In this document: piece by piece, positions 25,652-33,637 of the stretch
Layout of the letters: each line of letters begins with the position of its first letter
Numbering within the stretch: the first letter of the stretch is position 1
DNA from: Oceaniglobus trochenteri
Lineage (GTDB): Bacteria > Pseudomonadota > Alphaproteobacteria > Rhodobacterales > Rhodobacteraceae
Assembly: GCF_020529025.1 (NCBI RefSeq)
Contig: NZ_JACNMM010000008.1
Coordinates: 62,001-126,000 of the forward strand
Direction: 5' to 3'
Length of the DNA stretch: 64,000 bases
Program-made: the position numbers and the translations under genes
The notes under the pieces: generated by a model
What the model was told of the DNA's origin: nothing
What the model saw: only the letters and a program-made list of their open reading frames with translations
Databases searched by the model: none

Positions 25652-26371
25652 TTATTCGCGGTTGCCGAAAAGCGACAGCAGCATCATGAACATGTTGATG
25701 AAGTTCAGGTACAGGTTCAGCGCGCCCATGATCGCGGCCTTGCCCAGCCATTCCTGGTCCATCGCCTGGGCGTGGGCGATGTAATCGGTCTTGATCCGCT
25801 GGGTGTCATAGGCGGTCAGACCGGCGAAGATCAGCACACCCAGAACCGAGATCGCGAACATGATCGCGGGCGAGCCCAGGAAGATGTTGACGATCGACGC
25901 CACGATCAGGCCGATCACGCCCATGATCAGAAACGAGCCCCAGCCCGAAATGTCCTTCTTCGTGGTGTAACCCCAAAGCGAAAGCCCGGCGAAGGCGATC
26001 GAGGTCACAAGGAAGGTCTGGGCGATGGAGATGCCGGTGTAGGCGGCGAAGATATAGCTGATCGAAAGACCCATCATTGCCGAGAAGGCATAGAAGAACA
26101 GCTGCGCGCCGGCGGCCGACAGCTTGTTGATCAGCGCGCCGAAGGCAAAGACCATGATCAGCGGTGCGAACATCACCAGCCACTTCACGGGGGTGCCGAA
26201 AACGGCGGCGACCATCTGTTCGTTGGTCCCGACCGCCCAAGCCACACCGGCCGTCAGCAGCAGACCGACGGACATGGTGCCGTAAACCTTGTTCATGTGG
26301 GCCTTCAGCCCGGTGTCGATTGCAGCCGACCGGGTGCCAGCCCCGGAGCGGATCGTTTGAAATTCAGCCAT
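25652..26371 (-). CDS. Bax inhibitor-1 (YccA/YbhL) family membrane protein
   Basis: 239 residues, starting MAEFQTIRSGAG after AGGAGGCGCTCC. About seven membrane helices, with family features VYGTMSVGLLLTAGVAWAVG, YIFAAYTGISIAQTFLVT and the C-terminal FAGLTAYDTQRIK followed by GALNLYLNFINMF (split here). Bacterial members are inner-membrane proteins of the TMBIM/YccA group; E. coli YccA is an FtsH substrate and modulator, and other members leak calcium. The leader contains several inverted repeats and a promoter-like TTGAAA-N17-GATATT. Monocistronic. Confidence 0.94.
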   Translation of the reverse strand: MAEFQTIRSGAGTRSAAIDTGLKAHMNKVYGTMSVGLLLTAGVAWAVGTNEQMVAAVFGTPVKWLVMFAPLIMVFAFGALINKLSAAGAQLFFYAFSAMMGLSISYIFAAYTGISIAQTFLVTSIAFAGLSLWGYTTKKDISGWGSFLIMGVIGLIVASIVNIFLGSPAIMFAISVLGVLIFAGLTAYDTQRIKTDYIAHAQAMDQEWLGKAAIMGALNLYLNFINMFMMLLSLFGNRE

Positions 26372-26400
26372 GGAGCGCCTCCTGAAGGATACAGTACTCA

Positions 26401-26428
26401 GGACGGTCACTTTCTTGCGCAACCGTCC
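26401..26428. other. Inverted repeat in the BI-1 gene leader
   Basis: GGACGGT (26401-26407) and ACCGTCC (26422-26428), seven-base perfect arms, 30-57 bases upstream of the BI-1 start codon on the transcribed side. It could form a leader hairpin or an operator. Confidence 0.45.
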
Positions 26429-26437
26429 GTCCCCTCG

Positions 26438-26466
26438 AATATCGGGGGCGGCGGTTCTTATTTCAA
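26438..26466 (-). promoter_or_regulatory. Candidate promoter of the BI-1 gene
   Basis: On the minus strand TTGAAA (26466-26461), 17 bases, then GATATT (26443-26438). The -35 falls in a GTTCTT-N5-AAGAAC repeat (26454-26470). A sigma-70 or heat-shock type promoter would both fit; not distinguishable by eye. Confidence 0.45.
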
Positions 26467-26531
26467 GAACGCAATCGCGGAAAATACAGTGTTTCTGTCA
26501 GGATACCACGATCCCGGACGCGCCCTGTGGC

Positions 26532-26753
26532 TCAGGCGCGCCACTTGGCGGGCACATCCCAGGCGGGGCGGCGCGATTCGCGCTCGGCCTCGGCGCGGGT
26601 CAGGCCCAGGTCGCGCAGCTGGGCGTCGTCCATCTGGCGCAACTGGCGGCGCTGGCCATGCAGGGCCAGCATGGTGGCGAGACGGGTCATCAGGCCGGGG
26701 CGGCTTTGGGAAACGTGCATCGGGCGGGCGGCGGCGCGGGTCAGGGTTGTCAC
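26532..26753 (-). CDS. DUF1127 small protein
   Basis: 73 residues from a GTG start after AGGACAGGACC. The C-terminal half is a DUF1127 domain: QLRQMDDAQLRDLGLTRAE, then ESRRPAWDVPAKWRA. The N-terminal half is basic with arginines. Short DUF1127 proteins are abundant in alphaproteobacteria, and some bind RNA or adjust phosphate, carbon or stress responses; this one has no assigned role. Divergent from a LysR gene with a 123-base shared control region, so co-regulation is likely. Confidence 0.85.
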   Translation of the reverse strand: MTTLTRAAARPMHVSQSRPGLMTRLATMLALHGQRRQLRQMDDAQLRDLGLTRAEAERESRRPAWDVPAKWRA

Positions 26754-26792
26754 GGTCCTGTCCTTTCTGGTTTGTGAACTTGCATCTTTCGG

Positions 26793-26811
26793 GCATCATT
26801 TATGTTGATGC
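26793..26811. promoter_or_regulatory. Inverted repeat in DUF1127/LysR divergent promoter
   Basis: GCATCA-TTTATGT-TGATGC, six-base perfect arms in an AT-rich stretch between the divergent starts. A plausible LysR binding element; alternatively the DUF1127 promoter lies across it. Confidence 0.4.
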
Positions 26812-26876
26812 TTATGGGCGACTGTGATCAATATTGAAAACGAATGTTTTTGACTTCGCACATCAAGGATCGTGAT

Positions 26877-27731
26877 ATGCCCCGAAATCTCGACATGACC
26901 TCCCTGCGCTCGTTCGTGGCTGTCGCGGAAACCGGCGGTGTCACCAAGGCCAGCGGCTTTCTCAACCTCACCCAGTCGGCGGTGTCCATGCAGCTCAAGC
27001 GCCTGGAGGAAAGCATGGGGCTCAGCCTGATCGACCGCTCGGCGCGGACGGTTTCGCTGACCTCGGCGGGCGAACAGCTTCTGTCCTATGCCCGCCGCAT
27101 GCTGGATCTGAACGACGAGGTGATGGCGCGGATGACGGCCACCTCGTTCGAGGGCGAGATCATCGTCGGGCTGCCCCATGACATCGTGCATCCCGCCATG
27201 CCCGCCGTCCTGCAACGTTTCGCCGCCGATTTCCCGCGGGTGCGGGTGCATCTGAAATCCTCGCACACGCGGCGCCTGAAACAGATGTTCGCGCGCGGCG
27301 AATGCGATTTCATCCTGACCACGGAAGACGAGGTGGAACCCGGCGGGCAGACCCTGATCCAGCTGCCGCTGGTCTGGTTCGGCGCGCCGGGCGGGACGGC
27401 CTGGCGCGAAAGGCCGGTGCGGCTGGCCTTCTGTTCCAACTGCATCTTCCGCGCCGGCGCACAGAGGCGCCTCGACGAGGCGGGCATCGCCTGGGAGATG
27501 AGCGTCGAATCCGATTCCGATCCGGCCATCGAGGCAACGGTCAGCGCCGATCTTGCCATCACCGCGATGATCGAGGGCACGGCCCCCGCCTATATGGAAC
27601 AGATCGTCCATGGCGGTGCGCTGCCGGAACTCAAGCGGCAGAACATCAACCTCTATTCCGGCGAGTTGCCCCAGGGCGAGGTCGCGCGGGGCATGGCGGC
27701 CCTGCTGCGCCAGCACTACCGCCTGCTCTGA
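26877..27731 (+). CDS. LysR-family transcriptional regulator
   Basis: 284 residues starting MPRNLDMTSLRSFVAV after AAGGA. N-terminal winged helix: FVAVAETGGVTKASGFLNLT then QSAVSMQLKRLEESMGL and RSARTVSLTSAGEQLL. The C-terminal substrate-binding domain spans about 90-284 (GEIIVGLPHDIVHP at its start). Divergent from the DUF1127 gene. Its binding domain ends within the family range. Target and ligand are unknown; autoregulation and control of the divergent gene are the default expectation. A 35-bp intergenic repeat follows its stop. Confidence 0.92.
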   Translation: MPRNLDMTSLRSFVAVAETGGVTKASGFLNLTQSAVSMQLKRLEESMGLSLIDRSARTVSLTSAGEQLLSYARRMLDLNDEVMARMTATSFEGEIIVGLPHDIVHPAMPAVLQRFAADFPRVRVHLKSSHTRRLKQMFARGECDFILTTEDEVEPGGQTLIQLPLVWFGAPGGTAWRERPVRLAFCSNCIFRAGAQRRLDEAGIAWEMSVESDSDPAIEATVSADLAITAMIEGTAPAYMEQIVHGGALPELKRQNINLYSGELPQGEVARGMAALLRQHYRLL

Positions 27732-27744
27732 TCCGCGCCCGCCC

Positions 27745-27779
27745 CATCTTTGGTCCTGCAAATATCCCCGCCGGAGGCA
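27745..27779 (+). repeat. 35-bp intergenic repeat, copy 1
   Basis: Reads CCATCTTTGGTCCTGCAAAT then ATCCCCGCCGGAGGC. Lies between convergent gene ends (LysR + and quinone reductase -). Three related copies occur at 31659, 35549 and 41345. Confidence 0.8.
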
Positions 27780-27801
27780 CCCGACGCCGCCGCCCGTGCC
27801 G

Positions 27802-28764
27802 TCAGTCGATGGTGATCACCACCTTGCCGGTCGAGGCGCGGCTGCGCAGCAGCTCCAGCCCCTCGGCGGCGCGCGACAGGGGCAGGGTGTGGCTGACATG
27901 GGGCTTCAGGCGGCCCTCTTCATACCAGTCGTACAGCTGCCGCAGGCTTTCGGTCAGAACCTCGGGACGGAAGGCCATGTAGCCGCCCCAGTAGTATCCC
28001 ATCAGGGTGATGTTCTTCACCAGCAGATGATTGGCCTTCACCTGGGGAACATCACCACTGGCAAACCCGACGATCACGATCCGCGCCTCTGGCCGGCAGG
28101 CCCCCATGGCGGCGCGAAAGGGCGCGCCGCCCACCGGGTCGTAAACCACATCGACGCCCCCCATCGCCCTGAGGGCGGCGCGCAGATCCTCGGTGTCGCT
28201 GTCGATCACCTCGTGCGCGCCGGCGGCCCTTGCTACGTCCAGCTTGGCCGCGCCGCGCGCGCAGGCGATCACCCGGGCGCCCATCAGCTTGCCGATTTCC
28301 ACCGCCGTCAGCCCCACGCCGCCCGCGGCCCCCAGCACCAGCAGGGTCTCGCCCGGCTGAACACGCGCCTTGCGGGTCAGCGCCACATGAGAGGTGCCAT
28401 AGGCCACTTGGAAGGCCGCCGCCTGTTCGAAGGGCATCGCATCGGGGATCACCACGCAGCGCCGCGCATCGAACACCCCCTGTTCCGCCAGCCCGCCACG
28501 CCCGGAAAAGACCGCCACCCGCGCCCCGACCCCGGGGGCCGCAACACCGGCACCCAGGGCCGTGATGGTTCCGGCCAGTTCCATGCCCAGGGTGAAGGGC
28601 AGGGGCGGGCGCTCTTGGTAGTGGCCGCTCGCCATCAGCAGATCGGCAAAGTTCAACCCGCAGGCCGCGATCCGAACCGCCACCTGGCCGGGGCCGGGCG
28701 CCGGAGGATCAACGGTGTTCAGGGCCGGTGGGGTGTCATGGTCGTTCACCTGGAAAGCCAGCAT
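27802..28764 (-). CDS. NADPH:quinone oxidoreductase family protein (zinc-free MDR)
   Basis: 320 residues starting MLAFQVNDHDTPP after GGAG; a longer frame to 28872 lacks a ribosome site. N-terminal GroES-like half with CGLNFADLLMASGHY and GMELAGTITALG, then a Rossmann half with LGAAGGVGLTAVEIGKLMG (AAGGVG nucleotide loop) and VVYDPVGG. The catalytic-zinc cysteines of alcohol dehydrogenases are missing, as in quinone reductases. In alphaproteobacteria this type often sits with acyl-CoA genes; here it is alone. Substrate not predictable. Confidence 0.9.
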   Translation of the reverse strand: MLAFQVNDHDTPPALNTVDPPAPGPGQVAVRIAACGLNFADLLMASGHYQERPPLPFTLGMELAGTITALGAGVAAPGVGARVAVFSGRGGLAEQGVFDARRCVVIPDAMPFEQAAAFQVAYGTSHVALTRKARVQPGETLLVLGAAGGVGLTAVEIGKLMGARVIACARGAAKLDVARAAGAHEVIDSDTEDLRAALRAMGGVDVVYDPVGGAPFRAAMGACRPEARIVIVGFASGDVPQVKANHLLVKNITLMGYYWGGYMAFRPEVLTESLRQLYDWYEEGRLKPHVSHTLPLSRAAEGLELLRSRASTGKVVITID

Positions 28765-29045
28765 CGTATTCTCCGTGTTCCTCGGGACATCCTGCGCACA
28801 ACCCCCGCGGGCGGTCGAGTCGGCATTTTCAGCCGGGGCGGGCGGCGCCTCAGCCTGTGGAAAAACACGCAAAAGGCGAGTGCAAAGGGGATTCGATTCA
28901 AAAAGTTCGGGTAATGGTCAGAGGTAACATATTGTAAATGAATGGATTTTAGAACGATTTCCGGCACCTGTCCGAAAAGTCAGGTTGAGTTGAAGGGCCG
29001 TTCCAAGTTCATTGGCATACAAGCAGAGGTTCAGGAGTAATGAGT

Positions 29046-29420
29046 ATGAAACACCCCGTAGATGTACACGTCGGCAAGCGCGTCCGCCATCGTCGCTGGA
29101 TGCTGGGCATGACCCAACAGCAACTTGCCGAACTCGTGGGCATCAAGTTCCAGCAGATCCAGAAGTACGAAACCGGCATGAACCGGGTCAGCGCTTCGCG
29201 TCTCTGGGATATCGCCGCGGCGCTTGACGTTCAGGTGGCCTATTTCTTCGAAGGCATGGACGAAAACGCCAGCGCCGAACTGGTGGGCAACAATGGCGTC
29301 AAGGGCGACATCCTTGCCGACCGCGAAGCCCTGGAACTGGTCCGGTCCTACTATGCGATCCCCGAAAACCAGCGCCGCCGCCTGTTCGAACTGGCGCGCG
29401 TGCTCAGCGACGTCGCCTGA
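29046..29420 (+). CDS. XRE-family helix-turn-helix regulator
   Basis: 124 residues. I chose ATG 29046 (MKHPVDVHVGKRV) over ATG 29040 because AGGAG at 29033-29037 is eight bases from the former and only two from the latter. HTH at about 12-65: LGMTQQQLAELVGIKFQQIQ then KYETGMNRVSASRLWDIAAAL. The C-terminal tail is charged (IPENQRRRLFELARVLSDVA). I recall this compact regulator as common in Rhodobacteraceae; its regulon is not known to me. The 280-base upstream gap is unusually AT-rich for this window. Confidence 0.9.
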   Translation: MKHPVDVHVGKRVRHRRWMLGMTQQQLAELVGIKFQQIQKYETGMNRVSASRLWDIAAALDVQVAYFFEGMDENASAELVGNNGVKGDILADREALELVRSYYAIPENQRRRLFELARVLSDVA

Positions 29421-29449
29421 AGGCGACACACCTCCCTTGACGCCCCAGT

Positions 29450-29487
29450 CTGCCCCCCTTACCCAAGTCCGGTAAGTGACAGGGCAG
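29450..29487. other. Two-step hairpin between XRE gene and hisN
   Basis: Outer arms CTGCCC / GGGCAG (29450-29455, 29482-29487) enclose inner arms CTTACC / GGTAAG (29458-29463, 29471-29476). No U tract, so attenuation or a weak terminator after the XRE gene are both possible. Confidence 0.4.
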
Positions 29488-29498
29488 GGGGCGCAGGG

Positions 29499-30299
29499 AT
29501 GGAAAAGGAAACCCGGACAGAGCTTCTCTCCTGCGCGTTGGCCATGGCCGATGCGGCAAGGCCTGAAACGCTCCGGTACTTCCGGGCAAACGATCTTCTC
29601 ACAGATAACAAGGCCAGTGCCGGTTTCGATCCGGTGACCGAGGGCGATCGTGCCGCCGAACGGGCGATGCGCGACATTCTCGCGCTTCGCCGTCCCGATG
29701 ATGCCATCATGGGCGAAGAATACGGCATGACCCCCGGCACCAGCGGCCTGACATGGGTGCTTGATCCCATCGACGGCACACGGGGCTTCCTGTCCGGCAC
29801 ACCCACCTGGGGCGTGCTGATCGCCGTGGGCGATGATGACGGGCCCAAGCTCGGGGTGATCGACCAGCCCTATATCGGCGAACGCTTCGTCGGCGGCTTC
29901 GGCGAGGCCTGGAGCGAGGGGCCCCAGGGCCACCGCCCGCTGGCCTGCCGCACCTATCGCCCGCTCTCCGAGGCGATCCTGTTCACCACCTTCCCCGAGG
30001 TCGGCAGCGATGGCGAAGGCGCGGCGTTTCGCAGGGTTTCGGCCCGGGCGCGCCTGACGCGCTACGGCACTGATTGCTATGCCTATGCGCTGGTCGCGGC
30101 GGGGCAGATCGACTTGGTGATCGAAGCCGGGCTTCACGCCTATGACGTGCAGGCCCCCATCGCCGTGATCGAAGCGGCGGGCGGCATCGTCACCGACTGG
30201 ACAGGCGGGCCGGTGCATCAGGGCGGCCGCGTCCTGGCCGCCGCCAACCGCGACATTCACGCCGAGGCGCTGGCACTTCTTCAAGAGGCGGCGGGATGA
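29499..30299 (+). CDS. hisN: Inositol-monophosphatase-family phosphatase, HisN-like histidinol-phosphatase
   Basis: 266 residues. Metal sites of the family are present: MGEEYG (first glutamate), WVLDPIDGTRGFLSG (DPIDGT) and the C-terminal DVQAPIAVIEAAGG. The phrase DPIDGTRGFLSGTPTWGVLIA (split at G) is typical of HisN-type members that dephosphorylate histidinol phosphate, rather than inositol phosphatases. No other histidine genes adjoin, so the assignment rests on motifs. Four-base overlap with the downstream deaminase gene (ATGA). Confidence 0.85.
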   Translation: MEKETRTELLSCALAMADAARPETLRYFRANDLLTDNKASAGFDPVTEGDRAAERAMRDILALRRPDDAIMGEEYGMTPGTSGLTWVLDPIDGTRGFLSGTPTWGVLIAVGDDDGPKLGVIDQPYIGERFVGGFGEAWSEGPQGHRPLACRTYRPLSEAILFTTFPEVGSDGEGAAFRRVSARARLTRYGTDCYAYALVAAGQIDLVIEAGLHAYDVQAPIAVIEAAGGIVTDWTGGPVHQGGRVLAAANRDIHAEALALLQEAAG

Positions 30300-31648
30300 G
30301 CCATTTCCTGATCCAGGCCGCCGACACGATCCTCACCATGGACGACAGCGACACCTTCGGGCGCAGCCTCCATGGCCAGGACATCCGCCTGCGCAACGGC
30401 GTGATCGACGAGATCGGCACAGCCCTGCCGCTGGAGGGGGCCGAAGCCGTCATGGCAAGGGGCGCGGTGGTGACGCCGGGCCTTGTGAACACCCACCACC
30501 ACCTGTTCCAGACCCTGACGCGCGCCGTTCCGGGGGCGCAGGACGCGCTGCTTTTCGGCTGGCTGCAACGGCTCTATCCCATCTGGGCCCGCTTCGGCCC
30601 CGAAGAGATGCGCGTCTCGGCCAGCATCGGCCTGGCCGAACTGGCGCTCTCGGGCTGCACCACCAGCTCGGATCACCTCTATCTCTTCCCGAACGGCGCG
30701 CGCCTTGACGATACCATCGACGCCGCCCGCGAGATCGGCCTGCGGTTCCACCCCACGCGCGGCGCCATGTCCATCGGCGAAAGCGACGGTGGCCTGCCCC
30801 CCGACATCCTGGTCGAGCGTGAGGCGGACATCCTGAATGACACCATCCGCCTGATCGATGCCTTCCACGACCCCGCGCCGGGGTCGATGTGCCGAATCGG
30901 CGTGGCGCCCTGTTCGCCCTTCTCGGTCAGTCGCGACCTGATGCGCGACGCCGCCATCCTGGCCCGCGACAAGGGCGTGCGCCTGCACACCCACCTGGCC
31001 GAAAACGACGAGGATATCGCCTATTCCCTGGCCAACTTCGGCTGCCGCCCCGGCCAATACGCCGAAGATCTGGGCTGGACCGGCGATGATGTCTGGCATG
31101 CCCATTGCGTGAAGCTCGACAGCGCTGAAATCGCCCTCTTCGCCCGCACGCTGACGGGGGTGGCCCATTGCCCCTGCTCGAACTGCCGTCTCGGATCGGG
31201 CATCGCGCCAGTGCGTGCCATGCGTGATGCCGGCGTCCGGGTGGGTCTGGGGGTCGATGGATCGGCCAGCAACGACACGGGCAACCTGATGGCCGAGGCG
31301 AGGGTGGCGATGCTGTTGCAGCGGGTAGCAAACGGCGCCGACGCCATGCCGGGGCACGAGGCGCTCTGGATCGCCACGCGCGGCGGTGCGGCGGTGCTGG
31401 GGCGCGATGACATCGGCCAGATCGCACCGGGCATGCGCGCCGATATCGCCATCTGGGGCGGCGACGGGGTAGAACAGGCGGGCAGCTGGGACAAGGGCGC
31501 CCTGCTTCTGGCCGGCCCGACGAAGGTGCGCGATCTCTTCGTCGAGGGGCGGCAGGTGGTGCGCGACGGCCATCTCCAGACGCTGGACCTGCCCGCCGCG
31601 ATGGCCGCACAGGACAGGCTGGTCAGACGCCTCGGGGAAACGCTTTAG
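30296..31648 (+). CDS. Amidohydrolase, 8-oxoguanine deaminase-like
   Basis: 450 residues of the TrzN/AtzA-like amidohydrolase subgroup. Metal ligands are visible: VNTHHHLFQT (HxH), HTHLAEND, HAHCVKLD and the aspartate in LGVDGSASND. The pairing of NTHHHLFQTLTRA with CPCSNCRLGSG resembles 8-oxoguanine deaminases, which hydrolyse 8-oxoguanine to urate; atrazine-type or hydroxydechloroatrazine hydrolases are the alternatives. Coupled to hisN by ATGA overlap, which gives no obvious pathway link. The other purine deaminase of the window is at 39358. Confidence 0.82.
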   Translation: MSHFLIQAADTILTMDDSDTFGRSLHGQDIRLRNGVIDEIGTALPLEGAEAVMARGAVVTPGLVNTHHHLFQTLTRAVPGAQDALLFGWLQRLYPIWARFGPEEMRVSASIGLAELALSGCTTSSDHLYLFPNGARLDDTIDAAREIGLRFHPTRGAMSIGESDGGLPPDILVEREADILNDTIRLIDAFHDPAPGSMCRIGVAPCSPFSVSRDLMRDAAILARDKGVRLHTHLAENDEDIAYSLANFGCRPGQYAEDLGWTGDDVWHAHCVKLDSAEIALFARTLTGVAHCPCSNCRLGSGIAPVRAMRDAGVRVGLGVDGSASNDTGNLMAEARVAMLLQRVANGADAMPGHEALWIATRGGAAVLGRDDIGQIAPGMRADIAIWGGDGVEQAGSWDKGALLLAGPTKVRDLFVEGRQVVRDGHLQTLDLPAAMAAQDRLVRRLGETL

Positions 31649-31658
31649 GCGCGGCCCC

Positions 31659-31693
31659 CTATCTTTCTTGCCTGAAATACTCCCGCCGGAGGC
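31659..31693 (+). repeat. 35-bp intergenic repeat, copy 2 (divergent)
   Basis: Starts CTATCTTTCTTGCCTGAAAT and ends ACTCCCGCCGGAGGC. Matches the other copies at both ends but differs in the middle. Between convergent gene ends. Confidence 0.65.
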
Positions 31694-31721
31694 GTCCCGC
31701 ACTTCCGGCTTGCACCCCTGG

Positions 31722-32366
31722 TCAGTCAGGGCGCCCCATGCGGGCAAAGATCCGCAGGGCCTGCGCGGCATCCGTCGCCGCCACCGGCAGCAAGGGGTCA
31801 TGGGCGGCGCGCACCACCGCGCCGATTTCGGGGCGCAGGAAGGTTTCGCCCCCCGGCCCCGTGGCCAGCGGCGAACGCTCGGCAAAGGCGCTGTCCGACC
31901 ACAGCAGGATCACCTGAACCGCCTGCGACAGGGCCAGGGTCTCGGCCGGAATGTCGGACAGGTGCCGGTCCATCCGCAGGAAGACGAAGGCGGCCTTGAT
32001 CCCGCCGTCGGCGTCGAACCGGAAGATGCGGTACTGGTTCGCATCGGCCGCGGTCAGACGGTCCAGCAGCGGCAAGAGGTCGGGGATCATCCGTTCCAGC
32101 CCGTCAAGCTCGCGCAACTCGGCCCAATCGCGCAGGAAGAACACCATGAGATTGGCGCCCAGCTCGGGGTCGGTCTCGGCCATCTTGTGGCCTGCCAGCG
32201 TCACCACTGCCTCGATCGCACCCTTGATGACGGGCAGCGTGGCATCGTCGACCCCGAAGACAACCGGCACGATGGGCCGCCCCCAGCGGGCGAAGGCAAA
32301 GCTGCCGTCGCGCCGCGTGAACAGGGCGGTCACCTCATCGGGCGTCATGGCCGGCGCATCGCTCAC
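31722..32366 (-). CDS. Conserved hypothetical protein coupled to yebC
   Basis: 214 residues, no signal peptide or membrane helix. I cannot name a domain. Visible features are [21 protein letters not shown], an acidic helical middle with repeated DLLPLLDRL-type segments, and [18 protein letters not shown]. The start overlaps the yebC stop by four bases (ATGA), so the two are co-translated. Probably a lineage-conserved Rhodobacteraceae protein, judged only from its regular codon use and tight coupling. Confidence 0.65.
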   Translation of the reverse strand: MSDAPAMTPDEVTALFTRRDGSFAFARWGRPIVPVVFGVDDATLPVIKGAIEAVVTLAGHKMAETDPELGANLMVFFLRDWAELRELDGLERMIPDLLPLLDRLTAADANQYRIFRFDADGGIKAAFVFLRMDRHLSDIPAETLALSQAVQVILLWSDSAFAERSPLATGPGGETFLRPEIGAVVRAAHDPLLPVAATDAAQALRIFARMGRPD

Positions 32367-33103
32367 AGGGCCGCTGCCACCTCGTCGGAAATGTCGAAAT
32401 TGGCGGTGACGGTCTGAACATCGTCATCGTCTTCCAGCGCCTCGATCAGCTTCATCAGCTTCTGGGCGTCATCCAGGTCCAGCTCGGTGCGGGTCTGGGG
32501 TTTCCAGACCAGCTTGGTGGACTGCGATTCGCCCAAAGCCGCTTCCAGTGCGTTGGACACGTCGTTCAGATCGGTGTCGGCGCAATAGATGTAATGGCCT
32601 TCCTCGTCGTGCTCGACATCCTCGGCGCCCGCCTCGATGGCGGCCATCATGATGTCGTCCTCGCTGCCGGCATCGGCGGGATAGGTGATCTCGCCCTTGC
32701 GGTCGAACATGAACGACACGCTCCCGGTTTCGCCCAGGTTGCCGCCGTTCTTGGTGAAGGTCGAACGCACGTTGCTGGCGGTCCGGTTGCGGTTGTCGGT
32801 CATGGTTTCCACGATGACGGCCACGCCGTTGGGCCCATAGCCTTCATAGCGGATCTCGTCATAGTTCTCGGAATCGCCGCCGCTGGCCTTGGCAATGGCG
32901 CGCTGGATCACGTCCTTGGGCACCGAGACCGATTTCGCCTCTTTCACCGCAAGGCGCAGGCGCGGGTTCTTGTCGGGGTCCGGGTCGCCCATCTTGGCGG
33001 CCACGGTGATCTCTTTCGACAGCTTGGAGAACAGTTTTGCCCGCTGGGCGTCCTGGCGCCCCTTGCGATGCTGGATGTTCGCCCATTTCGAATGGCCTGC
33101 CAT
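32363..33103 (-). CDS. yebC: YebC/PmpR (TACO1) family protein
   Basis: 246 residues, full family length. Starts [15 protein letters not shown], the family signature, with [10 protein letters not shown] and [21 protein letters not shown] (split before DNRNRT) in domain two. Members have been described as transcriptional regulators and, more recently, as factors that relieve ribosome stalling at proline-rich or other difficult motifs. First gene of a two-gene unit. Confidence 0.95.
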   Translation of the reverse strand: MAGHSKWANIQHRKGRQDAQRAKLFSKLSKEITVAAKMGDPDPDKNPRLRLAVKEAKSVSVPKDVIQRAIAKASGGDSENYDEIRYEGYGPNGVAVIVETMTDNRNRTASNVRSTFTKNGGNLGETGSVSFMFDRKGEITYPADAGSEDDIMMAAIEAGAEDVEHDEEGHYIYCADTDLNDVSNALEAALGESQSTKLVWKPQTRTELDLDDAQKLMKLIEALEDDDDVQTVTANFDISDEVAAAL

Positions 33104-33223
33104 GGTGCCTGTCTCCGCTCACGTCTGTGGATGATCGCTGCTCTCTACCGCAGGTCCGGGGTTTCGTTCAAGCCTTCTTGACGTGGCGGGGGCCATGCCA
33201 CACCGCGTCTGGGCGCCAGCGGG

Positions 33224-33277
33224 CCCCGCCCCTGCGCCAGCAGGGGTGGGGGGCATGGCGTGGCGCCGCAAGGCGCC
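33224..33277. terminator. Tandem GC-rich hairpins between lipoprotein gene and yebC
   Basis: First hairpin: 12 paired positions (33224-33251) with a perfect core CCCCTGC-GCCA-GCAGGGG at 33229-33246. Second: GGCGCC-GCAA-GGCGCC (33262-33277) with a GNRA-type loop. An outer pairing GCCATGCC (33192-33199) with GGCATGGC (33252-33259) can enclose the first. It lies just after the stop of the minus-strand lipoprotein gene, but has no U tract. Confidence 0.45.
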
Positions 33278-33286
33278 GCCGCAGGA

Positions 33287-33637
33287 TCAGACCGGGCCGG
33301 AAAGCCCGAAAGCCACGGTTTCAACCTCGATCACCCTGACGCCGCCCCCCTCAAGGCGCACAAGAACGCGGCGCGGCGCAAGGGGGCCGGGGGGCAGCGT
33401 CACGTCATAGGCCAGAAGATGGGGGCAGCCCGAAAGCCGCCCGCTCCAGGATCGCGCGGCGCCGGGACGGGGGGCGACGCAAAGCGCGCCGTCCGAAAAC
33501 TGCACCGTCACCGTGTCGCGGTAAAGGATGGCCTTCTGCGGCGCGGCCCCGGCCGGGGGCGTGGCCACCGGCGCGTTCACCATACCGGTCGAACAGCCCG
33601 TCAGGGCAAGGAACGCCGCAAAGGTCAGCGCGCGCAT
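33287..33637 (-). CDS. Small lipoprotein, translationally coupled to SLC13 permease
   Basis: 116 residues starting [18 protein letters not shown]; lipobox LTGC. The mature part holds a beta-rich domain with two cysteines (GALCVAPRP and LSGCPHLLAYDV) that could form a disulphide. The start ATG overlaps the permease stop (TGATG), so translation is coupled. No recognised domain. The upstream in-frame ATG at 33670 would sit within the permease gene and spoil the signal peptide. Function unknown; an envelope role is inferred. Confidence 0.75.
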   Translation of the reverse strand: MRALTFAAFLALTGCSTGMVNAPVATPPAGAAPQKAILYRDTVTVQFSDGALCVAPRPGAARSWSGRLSGCPHLLAYDVTLPPGPLAPRRVLVRLEGGGVRVIEVETVAFGLSGPV

